Origin: Lasioglossum baleicum
Taxonomy: Eukaryota; Arthropoda; Insecta; Hymenoptera; Halictidae
Reading direction: 5' to 3'
NCBI RefSeq assembly: GCF_051020765.1
Contig: NC_134939.1
Location: 14,811,203-14,875,202 of the forward strand
Length of the DNA: 64,000 nucleotides
The translations under genes and the position numbers were made by a program. Position 1 is the first letter of the stretch. The number at the start of each line of letters is the position of its first letter. Below are positions 23,252 through 34,100 of this stretch, in pieces. The notes under the pieces are model-generated. The model ran no database searches and was not told where the DNA came from. It saw only the letters and a program-made list of their open reading frames with translations.

Positions 23252-25125
23252 ACGCACGCAAGTCGAGCAATTATTGTGGAGCAAAAGGTGTGAATCGGAG
23301 AAGAAGTCTCCGATCCACGGGGGATCAAAGGCGAATCAGGCAGAAGGCTCTGATTCTTTAAAAGAAAAAAACTAAAGCGAACCAGAGCAGAAGGCTCCGG
23401 TTCGAAGGTGACGCGGCGCGTACAATGCTTGCAGTGCAGCTCCGGTCAGAGCCGATACCCGACGTGTCCTCACCAAGAGAAATGGACAGTGAGAAGTGTT
23501 CAAACGTAATACCATCTCTCTGCCAACTACCTGCCACCAGGCAACGCAATGCGTTGAGGTAACGTGGGTAGGATGACGAACAGAGAATTTCTCTGCCAAC
23601 TACCTGCCACCAGACAACCCAATGCATTGAGGTAACGTGGGTAGGATTACGAACAGAGAGAATGGCAATACGAGTAAACAGGTCTCAATGAACCACCCCT
23701 CTCAATGTATCGACGCCGAATACCGGCTCCAACCGGTCTGGTACATACAAGCAAGGTCCGACACAGCAGAAGGCTGTGTCGGAATCAAGCAAACGAGCAA
23801 AGTGAATTTAAGGCAATAATTACTCGACATATTTAAAACGACGATATACAATCTTAATAACTAACGCACGCAAGTCGATGGAATTATACTAAATTACGCA
23901 CGCAAGTCGAGCAATTATCGCGGAGCAAAAGGTGTGAATCGGAGAAGAAGTCTCCGATCCACGGGGGATCAAAGGCGAATCAGGCAGAAGGCTCTGATTC
24001 TTTAAAAGAAAAAAAACTAAAGCGAACCAGAGCAGAAGGCTCCGGTTCGAAGGTGACGCGGCGCGTACAATGCTTGCAGTGCAGCTCCGGTCAGAGCCGA
24101 TACCCGTCGTGTCCTCACCAAGAGAAATGGACAGTGAGAAGTGTTCAAACGTAATACCATCTCTCTGCCAACTACCTGCCACCAGGCAACGCAATGCGTT
24201 GAGGTAACGTGGGTAGGATGACGAACAGAGAATTTCTCTGCCAACTACCTGCCACCAGACAACCCAATGCATTGAGGTAACGTGGGTAGGATTACGAACA
24301 GAGAGAATGGCAATACGAGTAAACAGGTCTCAATGAACCACCCCTCTCAATGTATCGACGCCGAATACCGGCTCCAACCGGTCTGGTACATACAAGCAAG
24401 GTCCGACACAGCAGAAGGCTGTGTCGGAATCAAGCAAACGAGCAAAGTGAATTTAAGGCAATAATTACTCGACATATTTAAAACGACGATATACAATCTT
24501 AATAACTAACGCACGCAAGTCGATGGAATTATACTAAATTACGCACGCAAGTCGAGCAATTATCGCGGAGCAAAAGGTGTGAATCGGAGAAGAAGTCTCC
24601 GATCCACGGGGGATCAAAGGCGAATCAGGCAGAAGGCTCTGATTCTTTAAAAGAAAAAAAAACTAAAGCGAACCAGAGCAGAAGGCTCCGGTTCGAAGGT
24701 GACGCGGCGCGTACAATGCTTGCAGTGCAGCTCCGGTCAGAGCCGATACCCGACGTGTCCTCACCAAGAGAAATGGACAGTGAGAAGTGTCCAAACGTAA
24801 TACCATCTCTCTGCCAACTACCTGCCACCAGGCAACGCAATGCGTTGAGGTAACGTGGGTAGGATGACGAACAGAGAATTTCTCTGCCAACTACCTGCCA
24901 CCAGACAACCCAATGCATTGAGGTAACGTGGGTAGGATTACGAACAGAGAGAATGGCAATACGAGTAAACAGGTCTCAATGAACCACCCCTCTCAATGTA
25001 TCGACGCCGAATACCAGCTCCAATCGGTCTGGTACATACAAGCAAGGTCCGACACAGCAGAAGGCTGTGTCGGAATCAAGAAAACGAGTAACGTGAATTT
25101 AAGACAATAATTACTCGACTTACTC
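23252..25125. repeat. Tandem array B: three 645-bp units
   Basis: Units start at 23252, 23896 and 24541, with the same content as array A including the four AGAAG-loop hairpins. The third unit carries the terminal variant. The fourth hairpin is perfect here (TCCGACACAGC with GCTGTGTCGGA), whereas in the terminal unit of array A the left side reads TCCTACACAGC. Confidence 0.9.
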
Positions 25126-25219
25126 GGGTGCGGCCTATCGGCGATTCGGGTACCCCGGGGACGCGACTCCCCGTACTCACTCACGGATGCGGCCGTGAGT
25201 GAGCCCCTGGGGGACCTCC
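25126..25219. repeat. 94-bp GC-rich hairpin sequence, left copy of block 2
   Basis: Matches 22191-22284 throughout, including the loop ATGCGG. The right partner is at 25703-25796 with loop CACCAT, so left and right copies are distinguishable types conserved between blocks. Confidence 0.85.
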
Positions 25220-25380
25220 CTCGGCGAATAAAACTACAACTTCGTGGTACGTCCTCTTCTTGGTGTGTCCTCTTCTTGGTGTCCTCTTCTTGGTATGTCT
25301 TCTTCTTGGTATGACTTCTTCTTGGTGTATTCTAGCTGAAACAGACTAATAATATAGTTAGACATAACAATACATAACCC

Positions 25381-25708
25381 TGCACACGAGTGCAAACCTA
25401 ATACCCGCTCACAAGAGCCAACCTAATACCAGCTCACGAGAGCCAAACTAACCCCGCACACGAGTGCGAATCTAACCAGCTCATGAGAGCCAACCTAATA
25501 CCAGTTCACGAGAACCAATCTAACCCCGCACACGAGTGCGAATCTAACCAGCTCATGAGAGCCAACATAACACCAGCTCACGAGAGCCAAACAAACCCCG
25601 CACACGAGTGCGAATCTAACCAGCTCACGAGAGCCAAACTAATACCAGCTCACGAGAGCCAACCTAACACCAGCTCACGAGAGCCAAACTAACCCCGCAC
25701 ACGGGTGC
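25381..25708. repeat. Mini-hairpin array of block 2 (14 hairpins, ACGA-type tetraloops)
   Basis: Hairpins start at 25381, 25407, 25432, 25455, 25479, 25504, 25527, 25551, 25576, 25599, 25623, 25648, 25673 and 25695, a regular step of about 22-26 bp. Stems: GCAC/GTGC (often extended to CGCAC/GTGCG), GCTC/GAGC and GTTC/GAAC. Loops: mainly ACGA, then ATGA, ACAA and ACGG. Confidence 0.92.
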
Positions 25709-25796
25709 GGCCTATAGGCGATTCGGGTACCCCGGGGACGCGACACCCCGTACTCACTCACGGCACCATCCGTGAGTGAGCCCCTGGGGGACCTCC
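25703..25796. repeat. 94-bp GC-rich hairpin sequence, right copy of block 2
   Basis: Equivalent to 22671-22764, with the CACCAT loop. It closes the mini-hairpin array of block 2. Confidence 0.85.
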
Positions 25797-25909
25797 GATC
25801 GGAGGGATACCAATTTCAGACAAGATATGAAAATGTTTCAAAGCGGGACTTGTGAAAGTTTCGATGCAAACAATTGGAAATTCAATTCAACGATCAGAAG
25901 ACCAATCAT

Positions 25910-28900
25910 AATTCTGCACATGAGTGCGAATACAACCAGAGAACCAGCTCATGAGAGCAATTGTAACCCCGCACAGAAGTGCGAATACAACCAGCGGAAC
26001 AGCTCACAAGAGCAATTGTAATCCTGCATACGAGTGGGACGCTCAAAATGTAATTTTTATAAAGAATAAAATTGATAAATTTGAAGAAGACTCAATAGTC
26101 TTCATTGAAAGTCTCGATAAAAATGTCAAAAGTATGAAGGACGAGTTTAGAAAGACAAAAGAAGTTTTGAAAAATATTAGTAATCAAACTTACCGTTGTT
26201 CCTTGAATTGACAGTTGAAGGTAGGCCAGGGTAACTGTAGATGACCTCTAGTCCACCTCTGGTCCACCTCTGGTCCCTCCGGTTCTCCTGGCGCTCCTGG
26301 TCCCGCAGCACGTCCGCTCACCCCGCTTCCCACGCCCCCACTGACTGACCGCCGGTGAGCTCTCGCCGATCTGCCGAGCTCGAGCGGCGCCCCCCACTCC
26401 GCCGAATATCGATCGATGTCGATCGCCGTGACAATTATTGAAAAATTTATTATTTCCAGCTGGTTAATGTTTATAACAATTCTATTTGACAGCGATGTCC
26501 ACAAGCAATCCCTTGGCTATCTGACCACCTAATTTTTTAGTCAAAGTGGCTAATAGTTTTCGTGATACGTAATAACTTTTAAACCATGAACATTCGCACG
26601 CATTAATTTATTCGATACAATTCACAGATAAATTTATTATATCTGGCTGTATAATGTTTATAACAATTCCTTTTTCTAACGATGTTAACGAGCACTCCCT
26701 TGACCACCTTGCCTTCTAAATTTTTCGTAAAAATAGACAATAAAACTCGAAATATAGAATAACTTTTAAACCATGAACATTCGCACGCATTAATTTATTC
26801 AAAATTGATTTTTATTATATAGAAGATAATGCCATGAGACATTTATTAATTCTAGCTACATAATTAATGTTTATAATAATTCCTTTTGCCAACGACGTGG
26901 ACAAGTACTCTTATCTTAAGAGAATAACTATAACCCCGCACACGATTGCGAAAACAACCAACGAAGCAGCTCACAAGAGCAATTAGAATCCTGCATACGA
27001 GTGGGACGCTCAAAATGTAATTTTTATAAAGAATAAAATTGATAAATTTGAAGAAGACTCAATAGTCTTCATTGAAAGTCTCGATAAAAATGTCAAAAGT
27101 ATGAAGGACGAGTTTAGAAAGACAAAAGAAGTTTTGAAAAATATTAGTAATCAAACTTACCGTTGTTCCTTGAATTGACAGTTGAAGGTAGGCCAGGGTA
27201 ACTGTAGATGACCTCTAGTCCACCTCTGGTCCACCTCTGGTCCCTCCGGTTCTCCTGGCGCTCCTGGTCCCGCAGCACGTCCGCTCACCCCGCTTCCCAC
27301 GCCCCCACTGACTGACCGCCGGTGAGCTCTCGCCGATCTGCCGAGCTCGAGCGGCGCCCCCCACTCCGCCGAATATCGATCGATGTCGATCGCCGTGACA
27401 ATTATTGAAAAATTTATTATTTCCAGCTGGTTAATGTTTATAACAATTCTATTTGACAGCGATGTCCACAAGCAATCCCTTGGCTATCTGACCACCTAAT
27501 TTTTTAGTCAAAGTGGCTAATAGTTTTCGTGATACGTAATAACTTTTAAACCATGAACATTCGCACGCATTAATTTATTCGATACAATTCACAGATAAAT
27601 TTATTATATCTGGCTGTTTAATGTTTATAACAATTCCTTTTTCTAACGATGTTAACGAGCACTCCCTTGACCACCTTGCCTTCTAAATTTTTCGTAAAAA
27701 TAGACAATAAAACTCGAAATATAGAATAACTTTTAAACCATGAACATTCGCACGCATTAATTTATTCAAAATTGATTTTTATTATATAGAAGATAATGCC
27801 ATGAGACATTTATTAATTCTAGCTACATAATTAATGTTTATAATAATTCCTTTTGCCAACGACGTGGACAAGTACTCTTATCTTAAGAGAATAACTATAA
27901 CCCCGCACACGATTGCGAAAACAACCAACGAAGCAGCTCACAAGAGCAATTATAATCCTGCATACGAGTGGGACGCTCAAAATGTAATTTTTATAAAGAA
28001 TAAAATTGATAAATTTGAAGAAGACTCAATAGTCTTCATTGAAAGTCTCGATAAAAATTTCAAAAGTATGAAGGACGAGTTTAGAAAGACAAAAGAAGTT
28101 TTGAAAAATATTAGTAATCAAACTTACCGTTGTTCCTTGAATTGACAGTTGAAGGTAGGCCAGGGTAACTGTAGATGACCTCTAGTCCACCTCTGGTCCA
28201 CCTCTGGTCCACCTCTGGTCCCTCCGGTTCTCCTGGCGCTCCTGGTCCCGCAGCACATCCGCTCACCCCGCTTCCCACGCCCCCACTGACTGACCGCCGG
28301 TGAGCTCTCGCCGATCTGCCGAGCTCGAGCGGCGCCCCCCACTCCGCCGAATATCGATCGATGTCGATCGCCGTGACAATTATTGAAAAATTTATTATTT
28401 CCAGCTGGTTAATGTTTATAACAATTCTATTTGACAGCGATGTCCACAAGCAATCCCTTGGCTATCTGACCACCTAATTTTTTAGTCAAAGTGGCTAATA
28501 GTTTTCGTGATACGTAATAACTTTTAAACCATGAACATTCGCACGCATTAATTTATTCGATACAATTCACAGATAAATTTATTATATCTGGCTGTTTAAT
28601 GTTTATAACAATTCCTTTTTCTAACGATGTTAACGAGCACTCCCTTGACCACCTTGCCTTCTAAATTTTTCGTAAAAATAGACAATAAAACTCGAAATAT
28701 AGAATAACTTTTAAACCATGAACATTCGCACGCATTAATTTATTCAAAATTGATTTTTATTATATAGAAGATAATGCCATGAGACATTTATTAATTCTAG
28801 CTACATAATTAATGTTTATAATAATTCCTTTTGCCAACGACGTGGACAAGTACTCTTATCTTAAGAGAATAACTATAACCCCGCACACGATTGCGAAAAC

Positions 28901-30810
28901 AACCAACGAAGCAGCTCACAAGAGCAATTATAATCCTGCATACGAGTGGGACGCTCAAAATGTAATTTTTATAAAGAATAAAATTGATAAATTTGAAGAA
29001 GACTCAATAGTCTTCATTGAAAGTCTCGATAAAAATTTCAAAAGTATGAAGGACGAGTTTAGAAAGACAAAAGAAGTTTTGAAAAATATTAGTAATCAAA
29101 CTTACCGTTGTTCCTTGAATTGACAGTTGAAGGTAGGCCAGGGTAACTGTAGATGACCTCTAGTCCACCTCTGGTCCACCTCTGGTCCACCTCTGGTCCC
29201 TCCGGTTCTCCTGGCGCTCCTGGTCCCGCAGCACGTCCGCTCACCCCGCTTCCCACGCCCCCACTGACTGACCGCCGGTGAGCTCTCGCCGATCTGCCGA
29301 GCTCGAGCGGCGCCCCCCACTCCGCCGAATATCGATCGATGTCGATCGCCGTGACAATTATTGAAAAATTTATTATTTCCAGCTGGTTAATGTTTATAAC
29401 AATTCTATTTGACAGCGATGTCCACAAGCAATCCCTTGGCTATCTGACCACCTAATTTTTTAGTCAAAGTGGCTAATAGTTTTCGTGATACGTAATAACT
29501 TTTAAACCATGAACATTCGCACGCATTAATTTATTCGATACAATTCACAGATAAATTTATTATATCTGGCTGTTTAATGTTTATAACAATTCCTTTTTCT
29601 AACGATGTTAACGAGCACTCCCTTGACCACCTTGCCTTCTAAATTTTTCGTAAAAATAGACAATAAAACTCGAAATATAGAATAACTTTTAAACCATGAA
29701 CATTCGCACGCATTAATTTATTCAAAATTGATTTTTATTATATAGAAGATAATGCCATGAGACATTTATTAATTCTAGCTACATAATTAATGTTTATAAT
29801 AATTCCTTTTGCCAACGACGTGGACAAGTACTCTTATCTTAAGAGAATAACTATAACCCCGCACACGATTGCGAAAACAACCAACGAAGCAGCTCACAAG
29901 AGCAATTATAATCCTGCATACGAGTGGGACGCTCAAAATGTAATTTTTATAAAGAATAAAATTGATAAATTTGAAGAAGACTCAATAGTCTTCATTGAAA
30001 GTCTCGATAAAAATTTCAAAAGTATGAAGGACGAGTTTAGAAAGACAAAAGAAGTTTTGAAAAATATTAGTAATCAAACTTACCGTTGTTCCTTGAATTG
30101 ACAGTTGAAGGTAGGCCAGGGTAACTGTAGATGACCTCTAGTCCACCTCTGGTCCACCTCTGGTCCACCTCTGGTCCCTCCGGTTCTCCTGGCGCTCCTG
30201 GTCCCGCAGCACGTCCGCTCACCCCGCTTCCCACGCCCCCACTGACTGACCGCCGGTGAGCTCTCGCCGATCTGCCGAGCTCGAGCGGCGCCCCCCACTC
30301 CGCCGAATATCGATCGATGTCGATCGCCGTGACAATTATTGAAAAATTTATTATTTCCAGCTGGTTAATGTTTATAACAATTCTATTTGACAGCGATGTC
30401 CACAAGCAATCCCTTGGCTATCTGACCACCTAATTTTTTAGTCAAAGTGGCTAATAGTTTTCGTAATACGTAATAACTTTTAAACCATAACATTCGCACG
30501 CATTAATTTATTCGATACAATCTACAGATAAATTTATTATTTCTGGCTGTTTAATGTTTATAACAATTCCTTTTGCTAATGATGTTAACGAGCACTCCCT
30601 TGACCACCTGGCCATCTAATTTTTTCGTAAAAATAGGCAATAGAACTCGAGATACAGAATAACTTTTAAACCATGAACATTCGCACGCATTAATTTATTA
30701 AAAATAATACTATGAGACATTTATTGATTCTAGCTAATTAATGTTTATAATAATTCCTTTTGCCAACGATGAGGACAAGTACTCCCTTGTCCACCATGCC
30801 ATTTAATTTT
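25910..30810. repeat. Tandem array C: five higher-order units of 967-978 bp
   Basis: The word GCATACGAGTGGGACG marks units at 26026, 26993, 27960, 28938 and 29916, spaced 967, 967, 978 and 978 bp. The 11-bp step is one extra CCACCTCTGGT in the last three units. Each unit has an AT-rich plus-strand frame (~60 conserved residues ending TYRCSLN), a GC-rich 200-bp core, and three diverged ~215-bp sub-repeats sharing AATGTTTATAACAATTC and AACATTCGCACGCATTAATT. Most units also include mini-hairpins of the ACGA family (GCTCACAAGAGC). The last unit decays after about 30460 and fades near 30810. Confidence 0.9.
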
Positions 30811-31174
30811 GTACAGTAAAGTCTTTTCAACATATTTCTGTTCTCACAGATCGATTCTTGGAACATTTATGTATAAAAAAGTGTAAGGTAATAATTCTCT
30901 CGTTTATGAAATATTTTGAAATTACAAACTAAGGTGTCTCATATAAAATTTGAAATAGGAATTGTTGATTTTCCTAAAATTATGCTTCAATAATATATTT
31001 CTAGGAATATGTAGTCCGTAATCACGGTCTAATAATACTCCAGAATCATCTCGAATAAAACGCGAAAGCACGAAGGAAGTGGGCAGGATAGCAAATGGAC
31101 AATTTTTAATATATCACGTCTGAACTAAGTAAGCAGCATTTTATATGTATACTATCGAATGGTCAGTAACAGTT
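30811..31174. other. Spacer between array C and the 3' end of the glucocerebrosidase gene
   Basis: AT-rich, with no gene seen. It must contain the 3' UTR and polyadenylation region of the minus-strand glucosylceramidase, so the satellite-like array begins within about 370 bp of that stop codon. Confidence 0.5.
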
Positions 31175-34100
31175 TCAATTTCCATAGATGATGGTGTGCA
31201 TAGAGTGTGCCGGTACTTGCACGCACATCTTTCCTTTCTCCAGGTCGTTGACGACAACGGTCCTCGGAATATCCCATCTGTAACACATGGAAAATACGAT
31301 TACAAAACAGTTCGGCCAATTTCACAGAGCACAGCTGATTAGAGATGATGAAACATTACTGGTTTAAAAGCACGACAACGGTCTCGTTCGAGGGCGTAAC
31401 GAACGCCGCGGATTTCACTGGGAAGCCATCGGTCATGGAAATCCTGGTCGAACCTCTCGGGATGAATCTGCTAAAGTGTTTCACAGCGTAGAACATTGGC
31501 TGTTTGTAGAACTCGTCGGTCGTCGCGTTTACTATAATGGGCGAGTCGACGTTATTGTTGATCCAGTTAGGTCCACCGGTCTCGTCCAGCGCAAGGTTCC
31601 AGTCGATCCAGCCAACCGACCAGTTGTTCAAATACTGAAAATGTTCATGTGGTGTACAAATATTAATTATAATTATTTGCACTCGACGCTATTTCATATG
31701 TCGGATCCAGATGATTTTTTTACAAATGATGCATCTGAAATTGTGCCAACTATTCGTACAACGCTTAAATTTTTCAGCAATCCGCTGAAGACGATCAAAT
31801 TTAGTAAGTGATAATTGCACACAAGATAGCATAATTTAATTATGTATGTACTATAACTGTAGTGCTACGTACGTCCAATATGCTCGACATATACGTTTCT
31901 CCTCGATTCCACGCTCCCATGTCAACGTGTTTAACAAACGGTCCAGGTCCTGTTTCAACAAATTGATGCGTTACTGTATATCATCAAGGGTAGTTAACAA
32001 GTGTTCCTTTCTAGTTAATTAGAATCCTACTAGATTTTGGGTCGAAACATGGGTTTGCGATTTTTCGGTTAACCTTTAACTACCCGCGCTGGTGTAAAAA
32101 GTACACCAATACAATAATATATGTACTGTTCAGAGCACGAGAGAAAACTAGCGGGAGGGGAACGGGGCAAGAGGAACGCAAAGGCAATCTTCTTAACCCC
32201 TTCCTTGCCCGCTAGTTTTTTCTCGTGCTCCGCACAGTGATACATGTGGTGTACTGAATACACCGCGCGGGTAGTTAAAGGTTAATGTCCTTGTACGAGC
32301 AAATTTTGGGCTGGATGAGGGCTTATTCGAAAGAGGAAGGTTCAACGCAGAGAGCTCTGGTCATCCCATCAGTCAAAAAAGGCTTTTAGAGACAGAAGAA
32401 TACATTCAAATCTGCGGGATTTTTTCTCGATTTTTTCCCTACTTTGGACACTCATATTATTAGATATAAACATAATCTCGTTAACCTCATGACCAGAGCC
32501 CCCTGCGGTGAACCCTCCTCTTTCGAATGAGCCCTGACCCAGCCCAAAATTTGCTCGTATAAGAACATTAAGTGAAAAATGTGAGTGATCGACGTTCGTA
32601 CCTAGGCAGGCTTCGGTCATCAGAATGAATTTGTCCGGGAATGCGTCGTGTGTTTGTGTCAAGACATCAGGCGAGTTAAGAAAATCAAAATAAAAGTGGA
32701 CAGCTACACCAGAGGCGTACTGGTTCGCTTTTTCGTGGGAGAGAACTTCTCTGATGAACCAGGGCAGGAAAATCCTTTGGTCGTCGAGAAGCAGAATCTT
32801 GGTATTGTTGTACGAAGACGCTGCTAATGTTGGTCCTAAATTCTCGCCAACCCACTTGGAAACAGTCTCCGATGTCCATCCCATGGTGTTCAGCCTGTCG
32901 AACGGTATATAGGCGTTCAATGGTTCGTTTCCAGTCGACACCCCCCATACACTGATGTTATTCTTGCCGTATTCCTCCACGAATTTCAGTATATAATCGG
33001 CGTAGAGCTGATAAAAGTCTTTCTTCAAGAAACCTGACGAATCATTGAAAAACCATTGTTATTTACACGTCTCTTCGACATCGCAGGAACATAGTTCGTT
33101 GGGATTGGTGGAGTTTCACCTAGTTAGACCTTTCTTTTCAGTTTCAAAGTAAACAAACACTTGTAAAGTAACATAACAAAGAATATTAAAGGTCGTTGCA
33201 TATGAAATGTCCGATTTTTAACAGTAACGTTAATTAACCGCAACTATTTCTTATTGATCAAAGAATCACACGTTTCTTGATTGTATTGTGATAGAAATTG
33301 AATGTTTTGGTCTCTGCATTTACAAGATTGTCATCTCTTTTTGAAACTTGAAATTCTTTTTATTAAACAAAAAAACTGTATACAAATATTCTCACCGTGT
33401 CCGTTGACCTTATCGTTAGTCTTCATCCATGCTGGAGCGGACCACGCGGCGCTAACCATTAACAACTCGGGATTCAACTTTAGTGCTTTCTGAATGAACG
33501 GTATTTTGTAATTGTAATCTTCCGATGCAAGAGAAAAGTTTGCCAGAGTAAGGTCGTCATCGTGGTCGTCGTACGTGTAAGGTTTCAACGAAAAATCAGT
33601 ACCGGCGATCGGCAAGCGACCCAGCGAGTATCTGCTTCCTTCTTTGCAGAAGTATGTACTGCAAACGATTAATCAATTATTTATCTGATTTCGTCTGGAA
33701 TCGTGCGGCTATTATCTAATAGTGAAATAAAGTTGCCTTTTATCTTTTAGATTAAGTTTTGCACAAGTTGGGTTGTGACAGATAAATTTTTAAGGTACCG
33801 CAAGAGCTTTGAAATTTGAATTCCATGTTTTCCTACAAGCATTTAGCATTCTGATTGTACGTATACGATATTTATTAAAATCAATTCATTTACTTTGAAT
33901 TGCTTTTTGGTTTCAAAAGAAGACATAGATTTACGCGATTCAATTCCAGCCATTATGAATCTCCATCTCTTGCACTTCAGTATTAAACGATTTAAGCACT
34001 GATCAAAAGTAGCTTTTAGAAATGTGGTAAATAATAGTAATTTTCAATTAAAAATATTTTTGTTCTAAATATTTTGGTCCATTTCTAAAGAAGTCATTCT

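Larger units (their letters stand above)
23059..25880. repeat. Repeat block 2: shorter duplicate of block 1
   Basis: Same order of parts as block 1 but with three 645-bp units instead of four, and 14 mini-hairpins instead of ten. The leader offset to block 1 is 3579 bp and the tail offset is 2935 bp, so the difference is one unit. The divergent terminal unit seen in block 1 is also last here, so the variant belongs to the block design. Confidence 0.88.

Noticed and set aside
19779..24918. Recurring minus-strand frames (127, 75, 89 and 97 residues; MHWVVWWQVV, MAEKFSVRH) and plus-strand 60-residue frames as a protein family
   Set aside because: They are the same 645-bp repeat read in several frames. 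Copies are too similar to test selection, frames overlap the hairpins, and no domain is recognisable.
19673..25125. Hammerhead ribozyme / retrozyme in the 645-bp units
   Set aside because: Tandem structured units suggested it, but no CTGANGA core with a partnering GAAA was found on the plus-strand reading. A covariance-model search on both strands would settle it.
22446..25708. CRISPR-like array
   Set aside because: Regular spacing and palindromic repeats resemble CRISPR, but the repeats are 12-14 bases, the spacers are near-identical A/C-rich linkers, and the context is a eukaryotic genome without cas genes.
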